Shown here: positions 9,510 through 18,751 of the stretch, piece after piece
Numbering within the stretch: the first letter of the stretch is position 1
Layout: each line of letters begins with the position of its first letter
Assembly: GCA_017449765.1 (NCBI GenBank)
Contig: JAFTFE010000134.1
Coordinates: 1 to 64,000, forward strand
Source of the DNA: Lachnospiraceae bacterium
GTDB taxonomy: Bacteria; Bacillota; Clostridia; Lachnospirales; Lachnospiraceae
Direction: 5' to 3'
DNA length: 64,000 nucleotides
Notes under the pieces: generated by a model
Told to the model about the DNA's origin: nothing
Seen by the model: only the letters and a program-made list of their open reading frames with translations
Databases searched by the model: none
Made by a program: the position numbers and the translations under genes

Positions 9510-9908
9510 ATGAATATCGGACTAATTGCACATGATACAAAGAAAAAGCTAATGCAGAACTTCTGCATTGCATATAGGGGGATTATGTCGCACCATGAAT
9601 TATATGCGACGGGTACTACAGGAAGAATGATTGAAGAGGTAACTAACCTTACCGTTCACAAATTTTTGGCAGGACATACAGGAGGAGAGCAGCAGCTTGG
9701 CTCTATGATTGAAAATGATTCCATTGATTTAATGATATTCCTGCGTGACCCTGAGACCAAAAAATCTCATGAGGTTGATATAAACAATATATTTACGCTT
9801 TGTGATGTACATAATATTCCTTTGGCCACCAATCTTGCCACAGCCGAACTTATGATTAAGGCTTTGGAAAGAGGAGATCTGGAATGGAGAGAGCTGTTTA
9901 AGCATTAG
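9510..9908 (+). CDS. mgsA: Methylglyoxal synthase
   Basis: Converts dihydroxyacetone phosphate to methylglyoxal and phosphate, a glycolytic bypass used under phosphate limitation. The protein is 132 residues, family length, with GLIAHDTKKKLM at the N-terminus, the phosphate-binding TGTTGRMI segment, and FLRDPETKKSHEVDI containing the catalytic region. RBS TAGGAGA precedes the ATG. Its place between rodA and a D,D-carboxypeptidase follows, from memory, a Clostridial arrangement; no functional link is evident. Confidence 0.95.
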   Translation: MNIGLIAHDTKKKLMQNFCIAYRGIMSHHELYATGTTGRMIEEVTNLTVHKFLAGHTGGEQQLGSMIENDSIDLMIFLRDPETKKSHEVDINNIFTLCDVHNIPLATNLATAELMIKALERGDLEWRELFKH

Positions 9909-9914
9909 AAAAAT

Positions 9915-10904
9915 ATGAGAATATTCAAAGATTTATTTAGAAATATTATTATTTTTGTTTTTGTGATATTATTTTTTGCGATTGTCACTTTTATAAATAA
10001 TAGTTTTGATAAACCATATACTCAAATCAGGACTACAATTCCGGTATCGGCATCAAATAATGATGTAAATACTTTAGATATAAGTTTTGATGATACTATT
10101 GTTTATAAAAATGATGATAGTAACAGTAATCTTTTTGATGACTGTTATTATGCATTATTGATTGATGATACGGACAAAAATGTATATGTATCAAAAAATA
10201 TATATAAAAGAATGTATCCTGCAAGTATGACAAAGATTATGACAGCTATGATTGTTCTGGATAAAGTCAACGATAAAAGCATAAGTCTTGATGATGTTGT
10301 AACTGTAGAGCATTATTATGATCTGACGAGTGAAGGCGTGCTGCCGAGTGAACTTACTCCCGGATGTAAAATCACTGTTAAGGATCTTCTGTATACCTTA
10401 CTTATTAAATCAAATAATTATTATGCACTTATTCTTGCTGATTATGTTGCGGGAAGCGAAGAGTCTTTTTGTGAACTTATGAATCAAAAAGCAATATCGT
10501 TAGGTGCTACCGGAACACATTTTTCAAATCCACACGGTCTTGATGATGTTGATCATTATACTACGGCTTATGATATGTATCTTATATTAAAAGCCGCACA
10601 TGATTATGAAGAAATTAAGGCAATTGACTCCTTTGAGTCATATAATTATTTTTATTATAATTCGTCAGGAACCCCTATAGAAATGGATATTGATCCTACA
10701 AACCTTTTTATGACCGGGGATGTTTTACTGCCTGCTAATTATAATATAGAAGTATGGAAAACCGGTACAACAGATGGAGCGGGAAACTGTCTTGCCATGT
10801 TTCTTACACGTGATGAAAAAGAATATGTACTTGTTGCTTCAGCAGGAGAATCAAGAGCTTTATTGTATGATGCAATAGTTGCAATGCTGAGTATGGTAAA
10901 GTAA
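9915..10904 (+). CDS. D-alanyl-D-alanine carboxypeptidase (PBP5/DacF type)
   Basis: Serine peptidase of the S11 family that trims the terminal D-Ala from peptidoglycan stems. An N-terminal hydrophobic segment (about 9-27) acts as signal or anchor. The three active-site motifs are present: S104-M-T-K107, S166-N-N168 and K282-T-G. It ends soon after the KTG motif, so the usual C-terminal beta domain and amphipathic anchor of DacA/DacF are missing at 329 residues; membrane attachment would be N-terminal. The ribosome site is weak. Confidence 0.88.
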   Translation: MRIFKDLFRNIIIFVFVILFFAIVTFINNSFDKPYTQIRTTIPVSASNNDVNTLDISFDDTIVYKNDDSNSNLFDDCYYALLIDDTDKNVYVSKNIYKRMYPASMTKIMTAMIVLDKVNDKSISLDDVVTVEHYYDLTSEGVLPSELTPGCKITVKDLLYTLLIKSNNYYALILADYVAGSEESFCELMNQKAISLGATGTHFSNPHGLDDVDHYTTAYDMYLILKAAHDYEEIKAIDSFESYNYFYYNSSGTPIEMDIDPTNLFMTGDVLLPANYNIEVWKTGTTDGAGNCLAMFLTRDEKEYVLVASAGESRALLYDAIVAMLSMVK

Positions 10905-10928
10905 ATATTATACTAAGGGTAATATGTA

Positions 10929-12320
10929 ATGGAAAGAAAAAATAATATTACAAAATTCAATAGAGATATAAAATTCAATGTTGCGAGTATAATTATTGCT
11001 TTAATTTTTTTATATGTAATTATTGTAATAGTAATTTCTATTAATAAAGAACCGATAACCACTTATAAAGTTAATAAAACCGACATCAATAATAATATAA
11101 TTGTTGAAGGACTTGCGATTCGTGAGGAGATAGTTCTTAATTCTGATAAATCCGGTTATGTCTGTTATTATATCAGAGATGGAGAGAAGGTCAAAAAAAA
11201 TTCCACAGTATGTACAATTGATGAGACAGGACAATTGTATAATTCAATAACTGATGCTGAAAGCTATGACAGCCTGCTTACACGCGAAGATTATAATGAG
11301 ATAAGAAATCTTATATCTTTATATAAGGTTTCATATAATGATATATCTTTTTATAATTCATATAATTTTGAAAATAATGTAAATAATAAGGTTTTAGAGC
11401 TTACAAACGAAATTCTTATGCAGCAGACCGAAAGCTCCTCAGGCGGAGTATCACTGTCTGCCATACAGTCTCCTGAGAGCGGACTTATTACATATTATAT
11501 TGATGGTTATGAGAACTACAATATATCTTCGATTTCAGCATCTGACTTTGATAAGTCCAATTATAAAAAAGAGACATTGAAAACCGGTGATATAATAACC
11601 TCAGGAACTCCTGTAGTTAAGGTAATTCCAAGTGAAACATGGAATATAATCATGCCTGTCACGGATGATCAGATATCCGCTATAAGCAGTAAATATTCTG
11701 AGGATGATAATATTCAATTTAAGATAAATAATTCCTCATATACACTAAGCATGCCTTTTGAAATAATCAATAATTCAGGAGACAAATATCTGAATATCTC
11801 ACTGAATAAGTTTATGCTTAATTATATTTCGGAAAGATTTGTCAGCATCGAAATAATATTGGAAGACGATATAGGACTTAAAGTTCCCGCTTCAGCTTTG
11901 ACAAAAAAGGATGTATATCAAATCCCTGTCAGTTATCTGTCGGCAGGAGGAAATCAAAGCTCAAATAACAGATTTAATGTACAGTTTATGAATTAGAACA
12001 ATGAAATTACAATTAAACAAATTGTCCCAACCATTTATATGAGTGATGAAGAGAATTGTTATGTTGATCCTTTGGCCTTTGATGAAAAAGATGTTCTTAT
12101 TGACATTGATACAAATGACACACTACCTGTATCTTTGATTCCAAAGGTAAGTATAGATGGAGTTTATTCTGCAAATAAAGGAATTGCTGAATTTACTAAA
12201 GTCACAATAATTAAAACAATAGATGAATTTGCTTTGGTGGAAAGTGATGAATCATTAAATATATTTGATAATATAATATTTGATTCATCTAAGGTAACCG
12301 AAAATCAAATTATATATTAG
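10929..12320 (+). pseudogene. HlyD-like membrane-fusion protein ORF interrupted by an in-frame TAG
   Basis: One continuous frame of 463 codons apart from a TAG at 11994-11996. The first part (355 residues) has one transmembrane helix (about 19-37) and a membrane-fusion layout with a lipoyl/barrel-sandwich segment (IREEIVLNSDKSGYVCYYI...VKVIPSETWNII). The part after the TAG (NNEITIKQIVPTIY, then GVYSANKGIAEFTKVTII and DNIIFDSSKV) looks like the C-terminal domain that, from memory, Clostridial homologues carry next to yggS/sepF. No ribosome site precedes the ATG at 12039, so the tail is unlikely to be a separate gene. Options: nonsense mutation, base-calling error, or read-through. Function in the family is unknown; the context suggests envelope or division. 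Confidence 0.72.
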
Positions 12321-12334
12321 AGGTGGTAATAAAA

Positions 12335-13027
12335 ATGCTTAAAGAAAATCTTGATAATGTACTGAAAAATATTAACATGGCATGTCAAAAATCAGGTAGA
12401 AATCCTGATGAGGTGACACTTATTGCTGTAAGCAAGACAAAGCCTCTGTCTGATATTGAAGAACTGATAACCTATGGTATAAGGGAATATGGTGAAAATA
12501 AGGTTCAGGAGTTGTGTGACAAGTATGAATCTGTTTCAACAAATGTCAACTGGCATCTGATAGGGCATCTTCAGACAAATAAAGTCAAATATATAGTTGA
12601 TAAGGCTTATCTTATACATTCTGTAGACTCCATACATTTAGCGCAGGAGATAGAAAAGCAGGCTGCCAAAAAAAATGTTATCTGTGATATATTAATCCAG
12701 GTAAATATTGCACATGAGGAGACAAAATTCGGAATTGATGAGACAAATATATATGAAATATTGGATATTGTAAAGGATTTTGAGCATATCAGAGTGCGTG
12801 GACTTATGACGATTGCACCTTTTGTTGATAATCCTGAGGATAATCGTGTTCATTTTTCTAAAATGCACCAATTATTACTTGACATAAAATCAAAAAACAT
12901 TGATAATATTGATATGAGTATTCTCTCTATGGGTATGACAAATGATTATATGGTTGCCATAGAAGAGGGTGCAACTATGGTTCGTGTCGGAACCGGAATA
13001 TTTGGAGAACGTAATTATAATATCTGA
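12335..13027 (+). CDS. yggS: YggS family pyridoxal phosphate homeostasis protein
   Basis: PLP-binding protein of 230 residues that buffers pyridoxal phosphate and keeps amino/keto-acid pools balanced; no enzymatic reaction is known. The PLP lysine lies in LIAVSKTKP, followed by the conserved FGENKVQEL-type segment (YGENKVQEL) and NWHLIGHLQTNKVKYI; SILSMGMTNDYMVAIEEGATMVRVGT closes the barrel. The ATG at 12335 is chosen because the in-frame GTG at 12323 is part of the AGAGGTGG ribosome site. It lies just ahead of sepF, the common Gram-positive yggS-sepF arrangement. Confidence 0.95.
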   Translation: MLKENLDNVLKNINMACQKSGRNPDEVTLIAVSKTKPLSDIEELITYGIREYGENKVQELCDKYESVSTNVNWHLIGHLQTNKVKYIVDKAYLIHSVDSIHLAQEIEKQAAKKNVICDILIQVNIAHEETKFGIDETNIYEILDIVKDFEHIRVRGLMTIAPFVDNPEDNRVHFSKMHQLLLDIKSKNIDNIDMSILSMGMTNDYMVAIEEGATMVRVGTGIFGERNYNI

Positions 13028-13063
13028 CCTTAAGGACAGATAGATAAAGGAGATAATACAATT

Positions 13064-13714
13064 ATGGCTAATGAATCAAAGAGAAGTTTTTTGGATTTCT
13101 TTAAAATGAAAGATTTAGACGACGAAGAAGATGAATTTGAGGATGACTTATTTGATGACGATGATGAGGAAGATTATGACACTTCCAGAGCTTCTTCCAA
13201 AAAAACATCCTATAATAAGAATTACAATAAACCTGAAAAAAATAAAGAACCATACACCAGAAGCACAGGCTATAGTACCGGAGCAGATAAGGTAAGTCAG
13301 AGAAGTACCGGTACACAGACTTCTACATATAGCGGTTATCAGAAGCCACAGACAAGAGCACAGAACAATAATTTAGTTGATTTTAATTCCAATAAACAGC
13401 AACGAGCTAATAATTACAGGGGTGGTAGTGAAGTGTATGTTATCAAACCGCAGGAGATAAGTGAGTCACAGACTGTTGCAGATTTTTTAAATGCAGGCAA
13501 AACCATTGTTATAAATATGGAAGGTCTGGAACTTGCTCCGGCACAAAGAATAATTGATTTTATAGGTGGAGCCTGCTATGCAATAGGCGGCTCATTGCAG
13601 GCGATATCAGCTAATATATTTATAGCAGCGCCAAGCTCAATTGAGGTATCAGGAGATTTGCGTGAGGAGATATTAAATGAAACAACCGTATCCCCTCAGT
13701 TAGGTCAATATTAA
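13064..13714 (+). CDS. sepF: Cell division protein SepF
   Basis: FtsZ-bundling, membrane-binding division protein. An N-terminal helix precedes a strongly acidic stretch (about residues 15-40), then a long Ser/Thr/Asn/Lys/Tyr-rich linker (about 40-125), then the conserved SepF core (about 125-205) with VIKPQEISESQTVADFL, VINMEGLELAPAQRIIDFIGG and NIFIAAP. The 216 residues exceed the usual 150 or so because of the linker. AAGGAG precedes the start. It sits between yggS and divIVA, as in many Firmicutes division clusters. Confidence 0.94.
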   Translation: MANESKRSFLDFFKMKDLDDEEDEFEDDLFDDDDEEDYDTSRASSKKTSYNKNYNKPEKNKEPYTRSTGYSTGADKVSQRSTGTQTSTYSGYQKPQTRAQNNNLVDFNSNKQQRANNYRGGSEVYVIKPQEISESQTVADFLNAGKTIVINMEGLELAPAQRIIDFIGGACYAIGGSLQAISANIFIAAPSSIEVSGDLREEILNETTVSPQLGQY

Positions 13715-13738
13715 ATTATGTACGGGGGATGAATTAGA

Positions 13739-14866
13739 ATGCTTACACCGGTTGATATTCAACAAAAAAAGTTCCGCAATGGATTGGGATACGAGAAAAA
13801 AGATGTTAATACATTTTTTGAAATGGTTTCAGAATCTTATGAACAACTTTATCGTGCTAATGCAGAACTAAAGGAAAAAGTTGCAACTTTAACAGATGGT
13901 TTACAGAATTACAAATCTAAAGAAGCTGAGCTTGAAAAGACAATTATGATTGCTGAGAAGGATTCTGAAGATACAAAATCCAAGGCTGCCAAAGAAGCAA
14001 AGAACATAGAGCTTGATGCAAAGAACAAGGCTAAGAATATTCTTGCTGATGCAGAAAAAAAGCTTGCTCAGATCAAGCAGGAGATTGAAGTTTTAGAAAC
14101 GCAATATGCTGCTTATAAATCTAATTTTGTATATTTTATGAAAAAACAGTTCGATATCCTGGAGGAAGAAGACTTTGATCCTAAGTCATATATAGATCCT
14201 AAATCTCTTCAGCTTTTAGGTGCAAGCGGTGGTTCATCTGGAGGTTCAGATTCATTCGGCTCCTTCAGCGGTGACCCACAGATGAGAGATGAGTCGACCT
14301 TAGGCGGATACAATGCCGGCGGTGGAGGCGGTATGAATTTAGATGATTTGAAGAACAGTACCAGTGCTGTATATACATCTAATTTGAGTGCAGGAGAGAA
14401 TTTTGTTGATCCGTTTAATCCTGATGCCAAAAAGCCTGATGGAAGATATAATCCATACGATGGTATGACTTCAAAGCCTGAAAAGAAAAAATCAAATACA
14501 TCCGGTAAATCATCGACTTCAAGTTCATCAGCTTCAAATAAGTCTAAGCCGGAAACAAAGACTAAGACAGAGAAGAAAGCACCTGATGTTAAAACTGATG
14601 AAAAGATAAAAGAAGATATCAAGAAGACTGTATCACAGGAAGAAAAACCTAAAAAGCCTGTTGCGGATAACATATTTACTTTTGATACTGACAAGAAAAA
14701 GGAAAATGTAAAATCTGAGGAAAAAGCTTCTGATATAGGAGATATACCTACTGTAGATATTGATACTTCCACCGATGAAGAAACTGTCGAAGTAGAGATT
14801 GTAAATGACAACAATTTGCTTGGTGATGGAGATGACGGTTCTTCAGATGATTTTGAATTTGTATAG
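13739..14866 (+). CDS. divIVA: DivIVA domain protein
   Basis: Membrane-curvature sensing scaffold for poles and septa. The DivIVA N-terminal domain is clear: LTPVDIQQKKFRNGLGYEKK at residues 2-21 and DVNTFFEMVSESYEQLY after it, followed by a coiled coil (about 40-130). From about residue 160 there is a Gly/Ser-rich stretch (GGSSGGSDSFGS), then a Lys/Ser/Thr-rich disordered region and an acidic C-terminus. The 375 residues are long for the family because of this low-complexity tail. RBS GGGGGATG. With MinCD but no MinE, this is the likely topology factor. Confidence 0.92.
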   Translation: MLTPVDIQQKKFRNGLGYEKKDVNTFFEMVSESYEQLYRANAELKEKVATLTDGLQNYKSKEAELEKTIMIAEKDSEDTKSKAAKEAKNIELDAKNKAKNILADAEKKLAQIKQEIEVLETQYAAYKSNFVYFMKKQFDILEEEDFDPKSYIDPKSLQLLGASGGSSGGSDSFGSFSGDPQMRDESTLGGYNAGGGGGMNLDDLKNSTSAVYTSNLSAGENFVDPFNPDAKKPDGRYNPYDGMTSKPEKKKSNTSGKSSTSSSSASNKSKPETKTKTEKKAPDVKTDEKIKEDIKKTVSQEEKPKKPVADNIFTFDTDKKKENVKSEEKASDIGDIPTVDIDTSTDEETVEVEIVNDNNLLGDGDDGSSDDFEFV

Positions 14867-14875
14867 GAGAATAAT

Positions 14876-15982
14876 ATGCTAATTGACAGCTTAACCGTAC
14901 ATCTTGATAATAAACCGATATATGATATTACATTTAATGATTCTTTTGATAAGCTTTCTGATACATTATGCGATTTGGGATATGATGGAAGAAAGCTGTG
15001 TATCGTAACAGAAACTAATATAGCATCCTTATATTTGGATGCTATATTAATTTTATTGGAGAAATCGGGACATTTTGAAAAAATAATATCATTTATATTT
15101 GAAGAGGGTGAACAATCAAAGAATCTTGATGTTGTAAGGGATTTATACGAGAAGCTTATTATTGAAAAATTTGACAGAAAAGATGTACTTATAGCATTAG
15201 GAGGCGGAGTAACCGGTGATTTGACCGGATATGCAGCGGCTACATATTTAAGAGGTATCGACTTTATACAGATACCTACGAGTCTTTTATCCCAGGTGGA
15301 TTCGAGTGTAGGCGGAAAAACAGGCGTAGACTTCAAATCCTACAAAAACATGGTAGGGGCATTTTATATGCCAAAGCTTGTATATATGAATTTGAATGTG
15401 CTTAAGACTTTAGATAAGAGACAGCTGGTATCAGGAATGGGCGAAGTCATAAAATACGGGCTTATACTTGATAAACCATTTTATGACTGGGTAAAGTCTA
15501 ATTATGATAATATCAATGCATATGATTATAACACATTATGTGAGATGGTTTATCGAAGTTGTGATAATAAGAGACTTGTTGTCGAGGAGGATCCGACAGA
15601 AAAGGGCAGGAGAGCATTGCTTAATTTCGGTCATACACTTGGACATGCACTTGAAAAATATATGAATTTTGAACTCCTTCACGGAGAATGTGTACTTATT
15701 GGCTCTGTCTTAGCTTCAATTATCTCTTATAATAAAGGTAATATTGACGAAGAGACGCTTATGGACATCATTACAACAATAAGTACATATGATATACCTA
15801 AACTTCCTTGTGATATCGATATTAATACAATAATTGAATATACTAAGAATGATAAGAAGGTTGTGGGAGATAAGATTAAATTTATTCTTCTTAAAAACAT
15901 AGGAAATGCATATATTGATATGAATGTTTCTTCAGATGATATGAAAAAAGCCTTTGAGGAATATATGAATAAATACAATTGA
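14876..15982 (+). CDS. aroB: 3-dehydroquinate synthase
   Basis: Second step of the shikimate pathway: converts DAHP to 3-dehydroquinate using NAD+ and a metal. At 368 residues it has family length, with the NAD-binding ALGGGVTGDLTGYAAATYLRG, IPTSLLSQVDSSVGGKTGV, the metal-site EVIKYG, and FGHTLGHALEK with the metal-binding His. TAGGAGA precedes the ATG. Downstream of divIVA and upstream of lspA, it probably belongs to the same long transcript. A perfect 13-bp inverted repeat lies within its coding sequence (annotated separately). Confidence 0.95.
   Translation: MLIDSLTVHLDNKPIYDITFNDSFDKLSDTLCDLGYDGRKLCIVTETNIASLYLDAILILLEKSGHFEKIISFIFEEGEQSKNLDVVRDLYEKLIIEKFDRKDVLIALGGGVTGDLTGYAAATYLRGIDFIQIPTSLLSQVDSSVGGKTGVDFKSYKNMVGAFYMPKLVYMNLNVLKTLDKRQLVSGMGEVIKYGLILDKPFYDWVKSNYDNINAYDYNTLCEMVYRSCDNKRLVVEEDPTEKGRRALLNFGHTLGHALEKYMNFELLHGECVLIGSVLASIISYNKGNIDEETLMDIITTISTYDIPKLPCDIDINTIIEYTKNDKKVVGDKIKFILLKNIGNAYIDMNVSSDDMKKAFEEYMNKYN
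15016..15049. repeat. Perfect 13-bp inverted repeat inside aroB
   Basis: Arms at 15016-15028 and 15037-15049 are exact reverse complements, separated by eight bases. The segment encodes ordinary aroB residues (NIASLYLDAIL). No T-run follows it, so it is not an obvious terminator; it would form a hairpin in the mRNA. Confidence 0.7.
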
Positions 15983-16011
15983 ACATGGTTTATGATTGGA
16001 TAAATTAGATT

Positions 16012-16554
16012 ATGAAAGAAAAAAAGATTAAAATTATGATTCTTCCGATTATATGTATGTCATTACTTATATCAATAGACCAGCTTACAAAGTTTATTAT
16101 CAAGAGTAAGTTTGAACTGTACGAATCAAGAGAAGTCATAAAAAATACATTTGCAATAACATATATAAGGAATAAAGGTGCTGCATGGGGCGTCATGCAG
16201 GGACAGAGATTATTCTTCTTGATCTTAACCTCTATTATATTAATAGGCAGCTTTTATATTCTTTTTAATATTATTAGTAACCATAAATATATTATGTTAA
16301 CTATAACACTGACCATTTTAAATGCAGGTGCAATTGGTAATATGATTGACCGGGCAAAATACGGATACGTGGTTGATTTTTTGGATTTCAAATTAATTGA
16401 TTTTCCTATATTTAATGTAGCAGATATATATGTTACATGCAGTATGATTGTGCTTTTTATCCTTTTGATATTTGTATATAAGGATGAGGATTTGGAAAAA
16501 ATCATCGGAAAGAAGCATAAAGATACAGAAAATATTGAGGATAATGATAGGTAA
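16012..16554 (+). CDS. lspA: Lipoprotein signal peptidase (signal peptidase II)
   Basis: Aspartyl membrane protease that removes the signal peptide from diacylated prolipoproteins. There are four hydrophobic segments in 180 residues. Conserved boxes are SIDQLTKFII near the front, ITYIRNKGAAWG, the first catalytic Asp in NAGAIGNMIDRAKYGYVVDFLDF, and the second in FPIFNVADIYV. The ribosome site is weak. It is followed by rluD, the common lspA-rluD pair. One likely substrate in this window is the DUF3048 lipoprotein at 34661-35770. Confidence 0.95.
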   Translation: MKEKKIKIMILPIICMSLLISIDQLTKFIIKSKFELYESREVIKNTFAITYIRNKGAAWGVMQGQRLFFLILTSIILIGSFYILFNIISNHKYIMLTITLTILNAGAIGNMIDRAKYGYVVDFLDFKLIDFPIFNVADIYVTCSMIVLFILLIFVYKDEDLEKIIGKKHKDTENIEDNDR

Positions 16555-16598
16555 TAAGACAAAGATTTCATCAAAAGATATGATATTTGGTTAAAAAT

Positions 16599-17519
16599 AT
16601 GGAAGATTTACGCATAATAATCGATGATAATTATAATAAAAATATCGGCGTAAGAATAGACAGGTTTCTGACTGATGAGCTTTCTGAATATTCAAGAGCC
16701 TATATACAAAAATTAGTTGATAACAATAATATCTTAGTCAATTCTAAGCCGGTTAAGGCGAATTACAAGATAAAATCGGGTGATATAATCGATATTGATA
16801 TTCCTGAGCCTGAAATAATTGAGATTGTTCCTCAGGATATTCCTATTGATATAGTATATGAAGATAAGGATATAATTGTCATAGATAAACCCAAAGGAAT
16901 GGTCGTTCATCCGGCTCCCGGACATTACGAAGACACGCTCGTAAATGCACTTATGTATCATTGTAAGGATTTATCGTCCATAAATGGCGTTATGCGCCCC
17001 GGTATCGTCCACAGAATTGATATGAATACTTCAGGACTTCTTGTAATATGCAAAAACGATACAGCCCACAGAATAATGTCCGAGAAATTCAAAGTTCATG
17101 ATATTAACAGAATTTATACGGCAATTTGTAATAATCATTTTAAGGAATCTGAAGGCACAATTGATAAACCGATTGCAAGACATAGAACTGATAGGAAGAA
17201 AATGGCTATAGACGAGAGGGGCAGAAGAGCCGTAACGCATTATAAGCTGATTGAAAATCTGAAAGAAAATACGTCATTAATCGAATGCAAATTAGAAACA
17301 GGTCGCACACATCAGATAAGGGTTCATATGGCAAGTATAAATCATTCATTACTCGGCGACGAAATATACGGAACCAAGTCAAAAAAAATTAATCTGAACG
17401 GACAGACCTTACATGCAGGGGTACTTGGATTTACGCATCCGATAACAAATGAATATATGGAATTTACATCAGAGCTTCCTGAGTATTTTAAAAACCTGCT
17501 CAAAGTTCTTGAACCATAA
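16599..17519 (+). CDS. rluD: 23S rRNA pseudouridine synthase, RluD/RluC type
   Basis: RNA pseudouridine synthase of 306 residues. An S4 domain (about residues 15-75, RIDRFLTDELSEYSRAYIQK) is followed by the catalytic domain with GIVHRIDMNTSGLLV (catalytic Asp) and LETGRTHQIRVHMASI. The ATG at 16599 is chosen; a TTG at 16587 is also in frame, but neither has a convincing ribosome site. The exact target uridines cannot be told from sequence. Last gene of the left-hand (+) block, followed at once by a strong terminator. Confidence 0.92.
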   Translation: MEDLRIIIDDNYNKNIGVRIDRFLTDELSEYSRAYIQKLVDNNNILVNSKPVKANYKIKSGDIIDIDIPEPEIIEIVPQDIPIDIVYEDKDIIVIDKPKGMVVHPAPGHYEDTLVNALMYHCKDLSSINGVMRPGIVHRIDMNTSGLLVICKNDTAHRIMSEKFKVHDINRIYTAICNNHFKESEGTIDKPIARHRTDRKKMAIDERGRRAVTHYKLIENLKENTSLIECKLETGRTHQIRVHMASINHSLLGDEIYGTKSKKINLNGQTLHAGVLGFTHPITNEYMEFTSELPEYFKNLLKVLEP

Positions 17520-17562
17520 AAAGCATAACACATTTTATTGCGGAATTTGTGTTGTGCTTTTT
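17518..17562 (+). terminator. Rho-independent terminator after rluD
   Basis: Arms of about 15 bases (17518-17532 and 17548-17562) pair throughout with a single G-T wobble; the right arm ends in TTTTT. It begins within the rluD stop codon and closes the cell-wall/division block. Confidence 0.88.
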
Positions 17563-17607
17563 ATAATTAAAATAACTCCAAAAACATTGATTTTATGCGG
17601 ATTTAGC

Positions 17608-17636
17608 TTGACAAGAGCAGTGTAATATGATATATT
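17608..17636 (+). promoter_or_regulatory. Sigma-A type promoter for the tyrosine recombinase gene
   Basis: TTGACA at 17608-17613, a 17-base spacer and TATATT at 17631-17636 with an upstream TG giving an extended -10. It lies about 65 bases ahead of the recombinase start, right after the rluD terminator. Confidence 0.8.
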
Positions 17637-17701
17637 AAAAGTAATCCAATTATTCGCAAAACTCAGGTTTTACGAAATTATAACAGGAGGAAATAGTTAA
17701 T

Positions 17702-18751
17702 ATGGCTGAAACCACTTACCAACAACAAATCGACATGCAAAACATAGATTTAATCAGAAACATCTCTAAGGAACTTCCTGATTATATGCGCCATTTTTTT
17801 CGTTCCATACAACAAAGCAAATCCTCACGTACAAGACTTGGCTATGCACGTGACATAAAGAACTTCTTTGAATACATTGTCGAGGCATATACGGATGCGC
17901 CTTTAAATTCACCTAAAGATGTATCTTTGGATATTCTTTCGTCCTTAGATGCGATTTTCATTGAGGACTATGAGGATTATCTTCAAAAATACTCTAAAAA
18001 CGGTCGTATCTACACTAACGATAAAGCCTCAATTAAGCGTAAATTATGCTCACTTAGTGTAATGTATACTTATTTTTACAAAAATGACCTTGTAACGAAC
18101 AATCCGATTAACAAGATTGAACGTCCTCGTTTAAAAGACAAACAAATTGTTCGTATGGATTATGATGAAGTTGCCAATTTTTTGGATACGGTTGAATTCG
18201 GCAATAATTTGACCGATAAGCAATTACAATACCATGAAAAGTCAAAAACTCGCGATTTGGCGCTTTTAACACTTATGTTAAGTACCGGAATCCGTATATC
18301 CGAATGTGTAGGTCTTAATATCAATGACGTGGATTTTAAGAATATGTGCATCAAAGTCACCCGAAAAGGCGGCAAGGAAGCTCTTGTATACTTCAGTGAT
18401 GAGGCTGCCGAGCCACTTGAGGCTTATATCAAGGAAAGAAAGAAAATTAATGCTTGTGACGGCCACGAAAACGCCCTCTTTTTATCCAGTCACAGAAAAA
18501 GAATAAGTGTTCGTTCAGTTGAGAATATGGTTAAAAAATACGCCCAGTCCGCTGTCCCGTTAAAGCATATTACGCCGCATAAGCTTCGTAGCACATTCGG
18601 CACTAATTTGTATCGCGAAACAGACGACATATACCTTGTAGCCGATGTCTTAGGACACAGTGACGTAAATACAACAAGAAAACATTATGCGGATATGGAC
18701 GACGACCGCAAACGCCGCGCAAGGAATAAGGTAACGTTAAGAGAGAAATGA
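17702..18751 (+). CDS. Tyrosine recombinase, XerC/XerD-like
   Basis: Site-specific recombinase of 349 residues with an N-terminal SAM-like core-binding domain (about 25-130) and a complete catalytic domain: R198 (STGIRISE), K225 (RKGGK), H293 and R296 (HKLRS), H319 (LGHSDVNTT) and nucleophile Y329. AGGAGG precedes the ATG. It has its own promoter and a terminator on each side, so it is a single-gene unit. No integrated element borders it, which fits a housekeeping recombinase such as a Xer-type dimer-resolution enzyme, but no dif site was recognised. A tandem repeat and a large hairpin element follow immediately. Confidence 0.92.
   Translation: MAETTYQQQIDMQNIDLIRNISKELPDYMRHFFRSIQQSKSSRTRLGYARDIKNFFEYIVEAYTDAPLNSPKDVSLDILSSLDAIFIEDYEDYLQKYSKNGRIYTNDKASIKRKLCSLSVMYTYFYKNDLVTNNPINKIERPRLKDKQIVRMDYDEVANFLDTVEFGNNLTDKQLQYHEKSKTRDLALLTLMLSTGIRISECVGLNINDVDFKNMCIKVTRKGGKEALVYFSDEAAEPLEAYIKERKKINACDGHENALFLSSHRKRISVRSVENMVKKYAQSAVPLKHITPHKLRSTFGTNLYRETDDIYLVADVLGHSDVNTTRKHYADMDDDRKRRARNKVTLREK

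Noticed and set aside
12039..12320. Separate 93-residue gene
   Set aside because: Same frame as the preceding ORF, no ribosome site, and content that looks like its C-terminal domain; treated as part of the interrupted gene.
10929..12320. Genome-wide reassignment of TAG
   Set aside because: Several intact neighbours (miaA, mreC, mreD, minC, mgsA, divIVA) end in TAG at the expected place.
15016..15049. Intragenic terminator in aroB
   Set aside because: No T-run follows the stem and the aroB reading frame continues intact to its normal end.
14209..15336. 375-codon open frame on the minus strand across divIVA and aroB
   Set aside because: It is antisense to two well-supported genes, is Ser/Pro/Phe-rich as a mirror of their Lys/Asp/Gly codons, and has no ribosome site.
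17702..18751. Integrase of a prophage or integrative element
   Set aside because: No phage, conjugation or relaxase genes and no attachment-site duplication were seen beside it; it has its own promoter and terminator among core genes.
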